64,000 nucleotides of DNA, taken from NCBI GenBank assembly GCA_027922465.2, contig BQMF02000117.1:496001-560000 (forward strand), read 5' to 3'. This DNA comes from Turritopsis dohrnii. Its lineage: Eukaryota > Cnidaria > Hydrozoa > Anthoathecata > Oceaniidae. Below, in pieces: positions 53,433 through 62,016 of this stretch; position 1 is the first letter of the stretch, and every line of letters starts with the position of its first letter. The notes beneath the pieces are model-generated. The model was not told the DNA's origin. It saw nothing but the letters and a program-made list of their open reading frames with translations, and ran no database searches. The translations under genes were made by a program, and so were the position numbers.

Positions 53433-53843
53433 TTACATACGGTAGAGCAGAAATCCAACAATACCTAGAGTTCCAGCGATCGCTACCAATTCACCAGTCT
53501 TTTGAGCTTCAGAAGGGTTATAAAAATCCGTTAATTCAGGCCTAGGGGGTAAAGGTGAGAGACGCTGTTGTGTTGCCTCGTAGTACTCGTGCATACCTCG
53601 ATCAAGATCAGAGATGTACGCAGAGGCGTTATTTTCTTGTCGAAGTCTGTTGTTGATAAAGTCAAGGCGTGTCGCGCGCTCTCGATCCCATTCCATTTGT
53701 GCTTGTCTCGTTTTTTCGGCTGCCATAGCACGTTCTTCTCGATCTGCTGCTGCTTCCTCATCACCAGAGAGAGCCCTCTCTGCGTAGTTGCCAAACGTGA
53801 ATAGTGCTGCACTTACTGCCCCTCCTATTAAGATGCTAACCAT
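53433..53843 (-). CDS. Small Polinton membrane protein, two hydrophobic ends
   Basis: 136 residues. It begins with a hydrophobic stretch (VSILIGGAVSAALFTFG), has a charged helical middle (ADREERAMAAEKTRQAQMEW) and a Pro-rich region, and ends in a second hydrophobic helix (ELVAIAGTLGIVGFLLY). It starts 3 bp after the integrase region in the same direction, with AGATAAATG. Unknown function; probably a minor virion or membrane protein. Confidence 0.55.
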   Translation of the reverse strand: MVSILIGGAVSAALFTFGNYAERALSGDEEAAADREERAMAAEKTRQAQMEWDRERATRLDFINNRLRQENNASAYISDLDRGMHEYYEATQQRLSPLPPRPELTDFYNPSEAQKTGELVAIAGTLGIVGFLLYRM

Positions 53844-53847
53844 TTAT

Positions 53848-54069
53848 CTAAACCGAAATTTTATCCTTGTACCACCCTTGCTTGAGTGCGTAATCATCTG
53901 ACAAAATTGCCATCTCAAGGTATAGTCCAAGCTTTCCCACATCAGCTAAATCTAGCTTTGCGGATGGAGCTCCTACACTGAAGAATTTTTTTCCAGCGTA
54001 CGCGTACAAGCTGGTGTAGCCTAGTAAACGTGCCGCCTGCCACATGCTATCCATGAATTCTTTCTCCAT
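53848..54069 (-). CDS. Small Polinton protein, unknown
   Basis: 73 residues with a weakly hydrophobic centre (LGYTSLYAYAGKKFF) and KLGLYLEMAILSDDYALKQG near the end. The start is ATATAAATG. It is packed within 5 bp of its neighbours in a same-strand series of small genes, which supports it as real. No family recognised. Confidence 0.5.
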   Translation of the reverse strand: MEKEFMDSMWQAARLLGYTSLYAYAGKKFFSVGAPSAKLDLADVGKLGLYLEMAILSDDYALKQGWYKDKISV

Positions 54070-54411
54070 TTATATTAAGCAAAAATGATCTTGTTTTTGT
54101 GCTTGCACCTTTGAGCCAGTGTCAGCGGAAGGCTTAGTAGAAGATCGTGTGTAGAAGTAGCAGACTAACAACCCCACAGCTAAAACAGCTATGGCACCAC
54201 CAGCTCCTCCAATCATATACGTCTTAGTAGGTACTTGTGTAGGTACTTGCGTAGGTACTTGATTAGGTACTTGATTAGGTACTTGTGTAGGTACTTGCGT
54301 AGGTACTTCTAAGTTCTTTTTATTCTTTCGGTTCCACTCTGCTAGCTTCTTCCCGCTCGCGACTCTCCCAGGGTCCTTCAATTTTACTATCTTCTTCTCG
54401 TCTTCGCTCAT
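54070..54411 (-). CDS. Small Polinton membrane protein with VPTQ/VPNQ repeats
   Basis: 113 residues. A basic N-terminus is followed by six or seven QVPTQVPNQ-type repeats encoded by GTAGGTACTTG tandem repeats, then one membrane helix (AGGAIAVLAVGLLVCYFY) and a short tail. The N-terminal 30 codons overlap the preceding gene in another frame. The repeated stalk plus anchor suggests a membrane or virion surface protein; function unknown. Confidence 0.5.
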   Translation of the reverse strand: MSEDEKKIVKLKDPGRVASGKKLAEWNRKNKKNLEVPTQVPTQVPNQVPNQVPTQVPTQVPTKTYMIGGAGGAIAVLAVGLLVCYFYTRSSTKPSADTGSKVQAQKQDHFCLI

Positions 54412-54906
54412 TTATTTGACGCTCTTCAGCGATTTTTGCGTACTTAATCCAATCAAGATTGCTAAAAATGATCGCAAACAGCGCCAAAGGACCGAGAAAA
54501 GTTTTACAATTTGAGTAGATAGTAGACCCTATCACATCCATAGGTGAAACGCCAGGCATAGATGCCGCCATATAACTCGTGATGGAATTAGTGTTGAGTG
54601 GATTTCCGTTGATCTCCTTCATCATCTTTGAAACATCTCTCACACCTACCAAATTAGATATCAGAGCGTTGAAATCAGGCGTTTCTTGCTGGAACTGCTC
54701 CTGCAGAGCCGCCAGGCGATCATTCCCCTCCGTGTATGTTTTGTATAGCTTTTCGATGGTCTTGTCTTGCAACTTATTCACTCTTTCAACTGTCCAAGGT
54801 TTTTTACCGCCAAGATGTTGACCACTTTGTACAGCACGTATAAGTTCTGCTCTTTTCTGCGCTTCTGCTGGAGTACCAACTACGTCAATAGATCCATCGA
54901 TATTCA
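54320..54906 (-). CDS. Polinton membrane protein (alternative start 55000)
   Basis: From the Met at 54906 this gives about 195 residues. That start is preferred because CATATAATAAA lies just upstream, as in its neighbours. From 55000 it gains a hydrophobic N-terminus (VILLICFCVPTGLWMFVFW), in which case it is a 226-residue two-anchor protein. The middle is helical (AELIRAVQSGQHLGGKK, QDKTIEKLYKTYTEGNDRL). A second hydrophobic part is TFLGPLALFAIIFSNLDW, followed by a charged tail overlapping the next gene by 92 bp. Unknown function. Confidence 0.55.
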
Positions 54907-55000
54907 TTACTAGATTTATTATATGACGACACTTCCAGAAAACAAACATCCAAAGTCCTGTCGGAACGCAGAAACAGATGAGTAGTATTACTTCGTACAT

Positions 55001-55611
55001 TTTCTTTCATGTGGCGGTGATGAGCTACATGAAACGAATATTATATTATTATTGAAAACAAAACTCCCTTAGGAGAACCCCCTAAGGTTTTTGTTGTTGA
55101 TGATGATGTTGTTGTTGCGATACCCTAGAGGGTTTTTAATTCATTGTCTTCGATCTAACCGGCACTCCACCCTGGCTTCTCGAATCCACCAGCTCTGAGC
55201 TCTACCCCTAGATCTTAGACTATTTGTGTGTGACTACTTACGAGCTCCGACTACTACGCACGTAATGGCCGTTCATGTTCTGCTCGAGTATATTACATTT
55301 AGTCACAGTTTTTCCCGACAACTTTTGGCACATTTTGTGGTGAATACCGGGAGCGGACGGCACCATCCAGTTCCAATCTAGCCGCTCCACTAGACCTTCC
55401 CTTTCCGGCAGACTCTGTCGCCTGTTCACCACAATTTCAAATTATTCCGCTCTTAAGTTTTATACCATTCATTTACACTTCAATGTCTGCTTGTGGTGTC
55501 TCTCGGAAAAATGATAGCTTAAAATCACTCAAGCGTACAATTTCACCTCATTTGCGTCATGAGATCATGAGAAAAAACTTCTCATGAATTACTCACTATT
55601 CAGCATGAATC
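55001..55611. other. Non-coding region between polymerase and small-gene block
   Basis: About 600 bp without a credible frame, noticeably less AT-rich than its surroundings. It contains hairpins CCTTAGG..CCTAAGG (about 55068-55092) and ACCCTAGAGGGTTT (about 55122-55136), which could end transcripts. It also holds a 100-bp structured segment at 55335-55434. It lies downstream of the polymerase stop. Confidence 0.5.
55335..55434. ncRNA. Candidate structured RNA or DNA element, cloverleaf-like
   Basis: A perfect 10-bp closing stem (TTGTGGTGAA at 55335-55344 with TTCACCACAA at 55425-55434) encloses three smaller hairpins. These are one with GGATGG..CCGTCC-type pairing, one with TCTAG..CTAGA and one with CAG..CTG plus GG..CC. 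The strand is unknown. It does not fit tRNA spacing. It may be an RNA or a replication signal. The evidence is pairing potential only. Confidence 0.3.
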
Positions 55612-58600
55612 TTATGAATTTATGAATCCTCGAGCACGCGTTGTGATCAAATCTGTCTGTATGATGCGTTTATCATCGTCTCTGTTCAAAGCAATCTTGT
55701 TCACTTTTTGTGTATACATTTGATGTTTCTTATTTTGAAGCACTACCATTTCTCTATATAGATTTCCTCCATCTTCTAGACACTTCTTATAATCTTCGAA
55801 TGTAATGGATTTTTTAACCACACACTTTTTCATGCCTTTGCATCGCTTGTCTTCCTTCTCTAGCGTCTTGTATGCATAGAGTTTAGCTCGTAAAGCCACA
55901 AACTCCGTCATGATCTTACCACCAAGTTCGTCCTTCATCAGACCAATAACCTTCTCATTCTTTAATGTGTATAATCTGTCTTTCTCTGAATAATTACTCG
56001 TGTCAAATCTCTTTTCTACATCTTCAGCTATATCTCGATAGAAATCTTCCGTCTTGATGTGGTACACGAAGCTGTCAGTGTCCATATAGCAGAGTTGCAG
56101 CTTACTGCCATATTTCGGCTGCATGTAGTCATAGTGGAATTCATACATTAACATCTTACTCATATCAAGTATAGCCTGACCTATGTATACAGGCTTCATC
56201 ATCTTGATACTTGTCTTGCCCATCTCCACACCCATCAAGTTTGCGCTAAAGCGAACTCCACTTTTAAAGTTAGGTTTCATGACGTACCCCTTATACTTCT
56301 TTTCGCTCGTAACTAACTTCATATTGCGATGGTTCCGTATATTCTCCATCGTCTTACCAAACACGCTATTGTTCATAAGCTTGAAAAAGTCTTTTTCGAA
56401 GTCGTTCTTTGATTCTTTTCTCAGTCTTGTGTTTAAGTTTATGTAAGGCTTGAGCCAGGCAACCTGATGATACCTGATGACTCGGTGGACTTTCTTCAGA
56501 ACTAAGCCATGAGTCAACGCTTGATGTAGCGCTCTTATATCTATGACATACTCATGCTTGTTGTGGAGATTTGGTACGAGTTTTTCCACCTTTGCAAGCG
56601 TCATTCTCTCAGGTAGAAATGGTAAACTATTATGAGCATCATGTAGCCTCTTTGGATACTCGATATCCACCTCCAGCAGATAGCCATACTCATTCTTCTT
56701 AACTAACTTCGCAATACCTTCAGGTGTGAACTTCTCAACATTTTTTACCCATCTAAATCCATGTGTTGGCAAGTCTGATGCCATAGCCCAACCGTAAAGG
56801 TTGTTTGCGTCAAGGTACATTACATATGAGGATTCCTCCTTCGGATCATATTGATCATCCATATACTTATTGTTTGCTTTTACATAGCGATGTACAGCTT
56901 GTGTTATACCTCCTCGTATACCTCTCTCGAACATTAACAGCATGTCTATGTCTGTGAGCAGTTCTAACTCTATTCGGGTATACTTCAAGGCTGCTTTCCA
57001 CGCCAAACCGGGTGCTGTGTAGAAATGGAGTGGATCCAATTGGTAGTGATGCAAGCATGTATCCCGAAACGTTTCAAACACATCTGCTAGCAGTAGAACG
57101 TCCGTTGCCAAGTACACATCGTGGTAATCTCCAAGTGTTGTCACGTCTCCTTTTGGAGACACTCTTCTCCACACCTGTTGTGCATGTTCGTAGTCTGTGT
57201 CACTTATACCACACATATTCAGCTTGCTGTAAAAGGCTTCTTTTGGAGGTAGCTCTCTCTCAGCAAACTTTTCCCAACTATCCATATACTCATATGGATA
57301 TACACCTTTGCGGCGCATCAACTGAAAGATGCTATCTTCCTTGTAAAACCATCGAAGATTTCTGCACTGCTCATCACTAAGATTAGAGGACAATTTATCC
57401 AAACTTGATGCCATGAATCTACAGCTGTCAATGAATCTCAGCTCGATCTTCTTGTACACTTGTGCACCGTCAGAGTTGAAAACACCAGCAAGTGGTATTG
57501 CTATTTTGACATGGAAGGATATATACTTTTCCCTATTTTCCGCGATGCATCCTATATCTTCCATGTTGTACTTTTCCCCAAGTTCTCTAATGAAGAGGTG
57601 TGCATCATAGCCACTTAAGTTGTGAAAGATGATAGGGATATGACGTGGGATCTTGTATCTTAGGTTGCAATTGTTATGTGCAGCACCTCGATATAAACCT
57701 GTATAGTGACAGTGATCTCTGACTTTGCGATTTTGAGGATCGGAAAATGGCTGCATACATATGTGACAAGTTTCTGCATCCCAATGATCACGCTTCTGAA
57801 CATCCGTCAGTTCTATCATCGACTGCTCTGGAAATGTCGCATACAACCGCTTAACTTCATCTTCCAGATGATCCACAAACTTCTTTACACAATCTTCACC
57901 TCTGTATACTTTTAGAGGATCTTGCACATCTCCATACGCAAACTTGCTGTACGTACACCATCCTGAAGGTATGTGCTTCGATAGTGTTTTTGTGTTCTTC
58001 TCTCTCCCATCTTCCTTCATAGGTATTAAAAGACTCTCGAAATCTGCATAGATAGCAAAAGGTACTCTGAACTGCATCTCTCCATTGTTATAATACAACC
58101 ATTTTTCCTTCTCTCCAGGCATCTCCACTCTAACTTGTTCATTGCCAGAGCAGTAAACATAGTGCTTGTCTCGTGACTCTACATTGTGAAAACCATTTAG
58201 ACAGTTGATGCAAAAGTGCTGTGCATGTTGATGATTTGTGTTTTCTTGACCTAACAACCTTGATAGATTCTTGATGGCTGTATAGTGATTCTTCTCTCCA
58301 TCACATACCATCAACAGATTGACTTGCTTCTTTGCGCTTATGTTACGATTAGATTCTCGTGTGGTGTTGATCCTCCTCTTTGTAGACTTTTCTTCGATAT
58401 ATAGTACGTTCACCCCAATGTTAGGATTATTCTTCTCGAACTTTCCTATCTTGTCTATTGCTACAGGAAATTCCAAACCATCCCAGTTGTACTTATTCTC
58501 ATACTTTTTTAGGTTAGATATCCGTTCTGAATGACTAGTGATCTCTTCATGATGTAGTGCTGCTATTACAGCCCACTTGAAGCATTCTTCATCATCGTTT

Positions 58601-59562
58601 TTAGGGTTGATGATTGCCTTTTTCGACGCTATCCAGGATGGTAGTTTGATGTATGAAGATCCTCTCATCAGCTGCAGCTTGTGAAAGTCTACGTCCAGGT
58701 GCATGATGTGATCGATGGTGAAGCCGCTTTGTGGTAATGCAGGATGCTCTACTTGGGTTTTGATATATGCAAACATCTCATCCAATATCTCTTTCATGTC
58801 ACTACCTTGGAACACTCTCATCATCAAGCTGTTAAAGACTTTGTCTATCCTTATATATCCATATTTATCTCCTTTTGTAACATCTTCTCCTTCTAGATCA
58901 TCATCTTCAAGTTGAATTAAAAGCTTCTCTCGCTTCTTCCACATGATCCATAGAGAGAGTTGTACTTTAGCAGACCCCATGTCCTCAACCTGCTCTTCCA
59001 TTAACTTCTCCACATTTGCTCTCACTAGTGTGAAGTATCCATCAACATCAGCTTTTGCTATACCAGCTATACGAAAGCTTCGAAAGCTTTTATGTAGTGC
59101 ATGCTTATGCTTCATAGGTATAAAATCATCACTCATACTTGTGTTGTTGGTGTCTTCCATCGCCTGTTCTTCAACCATACTTTTTAACCCAAGCTTTTCC
59201 TTTGTATTGTTGTACAACTTTAAAATATCACTTTTTGCTTTAGAGAAAGCGTTCTGTATAGGCTCTTTAATTGACTTTGGTACATAACTCACAAGCCAGT
59301 CATACCATTCGTTGAGTTTAGATTTTACAACTGATCGGTTCTTCATCATCTCTTGAACCCCAAAAATATCCATGTATTCAGGCTTCATGTATCTATGTAT
59401 AGTGACTTGTCTAAGAGGTTTCCTTACTCCAGCTCTCCTAGGTGGTCTTACTGGAGCATCTAATAAATTGATGAGGTCAGCCTTCCTAAGCTTATAGTAC
59501 CCTTTAAAGCCACGCTCTTTTGCTTGGCTTCTCAATTCTCGAACTGTTTTGTTACTCAACAT
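55612..59562 (-). CDS. Protein-primed DNA polymerase B of the Polinton
   Basis: 1316 residues. The N-terminus has a SAP-like module (VRELRSQAKERGFKGYYKLR). A C2H2-like finger lies near residue 460 (HFCINC..). Exonuclease motifs are Exo I YADFES near 505, Exo II FHNLSGYDAHLF near 645 and Exo III YLATDVLLLADVF near 818. Between Exo I and Exo II is a CHICMQPF..DHCHYTG endonuclease VII-like zinc motif near 600-620. Palm motifs are A YLDANNLYGW near 915, B KLMNNSVFGKTMENI near 1060 and C YMDTDSFVY near 1160. All catalytic residues are present and the frame is intact. It replicates the element by protein priming at the TIRs. It starts inside the right TIR. Confidence 0.92.
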   Translation of the reverse strand: MLSNKTVRELRSQAKERGFKGYYKLRKADLINLLDAPVRPPRRAGVRKPLRQVTIHRYMKPEYMDIFGVQEMMKNRSVVKSKLNEWYDWLVSYVPKSIKEPIQNAFSKAKSDILKLYNNTKEKLGLKSMVEEQAMEDTNNTSMSDDFIPMKHKHALHKSFRSFRIAGIAKADVDGYFTLVRANVEKLMEEQVEDMGSAKVQLSLWIMWKKREKLLIQLEDDDLEGEDVTKGDKYGYIRIDKVFNSLMMRVFQGSDMKEILDEMFAYIKTQVEHPALPQSGFTIDHIMHLDVDFHKLQLMRGSSYIKLPSWIASKKAIINPKNDDEECFKWAVIAALHHEEITSHSERISNLKKYENKYNWDGLEFPVAIDKIGKFEKNNPNIGVNVLYIEEKSTKRRINTTRESNRNISAKKQVNLLMVCDGEKNHYTAIKNLSRLLGQENTNHQHAQHFCINCLNGFHNVESRDKHYVYCSGNEQVRVEMPGEKEKWLYYNNGEMQFRVPFAIYADFESLLIPMKEDGREKNTKTLSKHIPSGWCTYSKFAYGDVQDPLKVYRGEDCVKKFVDHLEDEVKRLYATFPEQSMIELTDVQKRDHWDAETCHICMQPFSDPQNRKVRDHCHYTGLYRGAAHNNCNLRYKIPRHIPIIFHNLSGYDAHLFIRELGEKYNMEDIGCIAENREKYISFHVKIAIPLAGVFNSDGAQVYKKIELRFIDSCRFMASSLDKLSSNLSDEQCRNLRWFYKEDSIFQLMRRKGVYPYEYMDSWEKFAERELPPKEAFYSKLNMCGISDTDYEHAQQVWRRVSPKGDVTTLGDYHDVYLATDVLLLADVFETFRDTCLHHYQLDPLHFYTAPGLAWKAALKYTRIELELLTDIDMLLMFERGIRGGITQAVHRYVKANNKYMDDQYDPKEESSYVMYLDANNLYGWAMASDLPTHGFRWVKNVEKFTPEGIAKLVKKNEYGYLLEVDIEYPKRLHDAHNSLPFLPERMTLAKVEKLVPNLHNKHEYVIDIRALHQALTHGLVLKKVHRVIRYHQVAWLKPYINLNTRLRKESKNDFEKDFFKLMNNSVFGKTMENIRNHRNMKLVTSEKKYKGYVMKPNFKSGVRFSANLMGVEMGKTSIKMMKPVYIGQAILDMSKMLMYEFHYDYMQPKYGSKLQLCYMDTDSFVYHIKTEDFYRDIAEDVEKRFDTSNYSEKDRLYTLKNEKVIGLMKDELGGKIMTEFVALRAKLYAYKTLEKEDKRCKGMKKCVVKKSITFEDYKKCLEDGGNLYREMVVLQNKKHQMYTQKVNKIALNRDDDKRIIQTDLITTRARGFINS

Positions 59563-59930
59563 CCTTTATTATATAAACTTTTTCAACTTGGAAATTTTTT
59601 ACGAGTGGACAGAACTGAGTCAGGGGATTTCCCTGACTCATTTGATGAATTTTTATGAGTGGGGATTTCCTACTTTCGAGGAGGGCAATTCAACCGTGAC
59701 CGACGAGTCGATGAAACTGCTGACGTCAGCATTCATTTGGGGGTGGTTTTGATTGATGACTTCGATGATGTGCTGACGTCAACACTTTTCGACGATAGTG
59801 CTGACGTCAACATTTTTCGACGGTTTTCAACGATAGTGCTGACGTCAACATTTTTCGACGATAATGCTGACGTCATCATTTTTCGACGCATGCGCAGAAG
59901 GGGTGGGCACTTTGTCATTTTTCCGATTTT
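59554..59930. repeat. Right TIR of the Polinton, with CRE-like repeats
   Basis: Its inner 90 bp are the inverse of the left TIR, including the ATG and next codons of the polymerase. The outer part has five TGACGTCA palindromes (about 59717, 59774, 59803, 59839, 59870) within units ending TTTTTCGACGATAGTGC. It ends with ACGCATGCGCAGAAGGGGTG, matching a block at about 42213-42240 of the left TIR. It is shorter than the left TIR because it has fewer units. Confidence 0.8.
59616..59640. promoter_or_regulatory. AP-1-like/kappa-B-like palindrome (right TIR)
   Basis: TGAGTCA, then GGGGATTTCCC, then TGACTCA, the counterpart of 42568-42593. It lies about 55 bp upstream of the polymerase start. One central base pair differs from the left copy, and both variants keep the kappa-B-type core. 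Confidence 0.6.
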
Positions 59931-59959
59931 TTTTTTTTTTTCTGGGACTATGAGAGTTT

Positions 59960-62016
59960 GACCGTGTGTCCTGCAATCGGCATTATATTATCTCTAAAGC
60001 AAATTTCAATAAGCAACTTCTTCGGGAAAATTCTTCGGATCCTGACAGTTTCTGGAAGATTTTGAAAGCTGTATACCCATCCAAAGTTAAAAGTGAACTA
60101 TCGTGTCAGCTATTTGAATCGGAAAGGAAACGTGTAGACGACCCAAAATCAATATCAAATGGTTTTAGTAATTTTTTCGCAAATGTTGCTACTAAATTAA
60201 AGTCTAAAGCCTTCCCGTTATTTAATTTTGTATGGAGAAAAGCGAAAGAAATTCCTTGTCAATGCTACAGTACCTTTAGATTTACCTACATATCACGAGT
60301 AGAAGTTGAAAAGCATCTTCGATCAATCAAACGAAAGAAAGCTTCAGGACCAGATGATCTCCCTGGTTGTCTTTTGAAAGATGCAGCACCAGAAATTGCT
60401 GTACCACTTACTAGAATCATTAACCTTTCTTTGGAAACAGGGGTATTCCCTAGTGAATGGAAGATTGCTAAGACTGTCCCTATCTATAAATCCGGAAACG
60501 TGACATTATATGATAATTATCGACCAATATCACTTCTTCCCATTTTGTCAAAAATCTTGGAGAAAGTAGTGCACGAACGTCTTATGAAAAACTCGAATTA
60601 CTATCAAAGACACAATTGGATTTCGTAAGAATCGATCTACCGAATCCGCTGCTGTGCTGTTTGTAGATTCCATTCGGAAGGCAGCTGATAGGGGTGAGTT
60701 GGTTGGAGCTGTGTTTTTAGATTTAAGCAAGGCGTTTGATACCATCAGCCATGCCAATTTACTTGCCAAATTGCCTTGCTATGGGATTAGAGAAACTGAA
60801 CTTAATTGGATGACCGATTATCTTTTTGCTCGGAGACAACATGTCAGTTATAAAAACTCTCTATCCGATGTTGAATATGTTACTAGCGGGGTTCCACAAG
60901 GATCAATATTAGGGCCCCTCCTCTTTCTTATCTTGTTCAATGACATTGGAATGCAACTAAAACACTCCCGCATTATCAAGTATGCTGATGATTCAGTGAT
61001 TTTTTTCAATCATAAGGATTTTTATGTAATCCAGAATTCCTTGAATGTTGACGTTGAATCCCTTGCACAATGGTTTGACGACAATGACATGATTCCCAAT
61101 TTAAAGCCCGGAAAGACTGAATGCATGTTATTTGGTACATCGCAAAAACTGTCAAAACTACCCAGCAAATACTTGAACATAATGTTTCGACATAGAAAGA
61201 TAAATACCACCAACACATATAAGTATCTTGGGAACAAAGTTACAAACACTCTTAGTATAAACGATCAATTTGACTCGAATTATAAGAAATTTTCGAGTCG
61301 TTTAAATCTACTACGGAAACTTCTATTCTTGATGGATACTAAGTCTGCAACCACGATCTACCATAGTATTCTTCGTCCAATTTTTGGATACTGCAGTGCC
61401 CTATCATTAAAACTAAACGAATCACAAAGATCAAAGCTGCAAAAGCTTACAACTCGTGCAACCAGTATCATCAGTCCTGATGGAAGTGTTCTAATACCGT
61501 CGATAGAAAACATTAACAAATTGTCAACTTGTGTGTTTGTACATAAATGCATCTCGAAATCTACTTGCTCAAACTTTCATAACTACTTCACCGAAATGAA
61601 TCATAGACTCCGAACCAGAAATAATGGGATCAGTTTGGCTTTACCAAAAGTGAGAACGGAATTTGGAAAGTGTGGTTTTCATTTCCAAGGTGCTACTCTT
61701 TATAACTCTCTACCGACTGACATTCGTAGAGAAAAAGATGTGAAAAAACTCAAAGATATGCTGAAAAAGCATTTTAGTGTCTGATTCAAAAGTATGTAAT
61801 TGCGATTAGTCTACTTGATTCATAACCTAGGTCTGAGTTTGGAGATGGAGATTTTTTGAGTTCTTCTTTTACCTTTTGCTTTTCCTTTGCCCAGGTTTTT
61901 TAAATTTTTAAATTTTAAGGTTAATTACAGGACACACATTTATAACAGTTATTTATTTAGCTGAAGTGTTTATATCCTGTGTAAATATTCGTTATAAATA
62001 AATAAATAAATAAATA
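59960..62016 (+). mobile_element. 5'-truncated LINE, CR1/Jockey-group-like
   Basis: It begins abruptly next to the Polinton right end, inside the region between endonuclease and reverse transcriptase, so the endonuclease is missing. It ends in a TAAA-type tail (about 61994-62016), as expected of such LINEs. The reverse transcriptase is nearly complete but has frameshifts near 60595-60620. Whether the Polinton inserted beside it or truncated it cannot be decided here. Confidence 0.7.
59966..61784 (+). pseudogene. LINE reverse transcriptase, frameshifted
   Basis: The first part (59966-60628) has SFWKILKAVYP, KKASGPDDLPG, YRPISLLPILSKILEKVVH. The second (60654-61784) has GAVFLDLSKAFDTISH, SGVPQGSILGPLLF, IIKYADDSVIFF and the C-terminal PTDIRREKDVKKLKDMLKKH. 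Order and motifs are those of non-LTR reverse transcriptases, and the YADD catalytic box is intact. Small indels near 60600 shift the frame just before the GFRKNRST motif, so this copy is dead. Confidence 0.8.

Larger units (their letters stand above)
42040..59955. mobile_element. Maverick/Polinton virus-like element with innexin cargo
   Basis: An element of about 18 kb with TIRs, carrying the Polinton hallmark set: protein-primed DNA polymerase B, retroviral-type integrase, packaging ATPase, probable major capsid protein and penton-like protein. All main frames are intact and intronless. The inner edges of the TIRs are exact: they run through the ATG of both outermost genes (42661 and 59554). 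The outer edges are blurred by tandem repeats and a CA/GC-rich stretch at the left, so the borders given are approximate and I found no target duplication. Gene content resembles cnidarian Polintons/adintoviruses, from memory. Confidence 0.85.

Noticed and set aside
55130..55215. tRNA-like signals on the minus strand (GGTAGAGC and GGATTCGA)
   Set aside because: The two boxes are only about ten bases apart and no acceptor or anticodon stem forms; not a tRNA.
57012..57380. 122-residue plus-strand frame inside the polymerase gene
   Set aside because: Antisense to intact polymerase domains; no independent start motif or homology.
42040..59955. Free virus contamination instead of an integrated element
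   Set aside because: The flanks are continuous with host-type repeats and the element has an integrase and TIRs; integration is the simpler reading, though the target duplication was not found.
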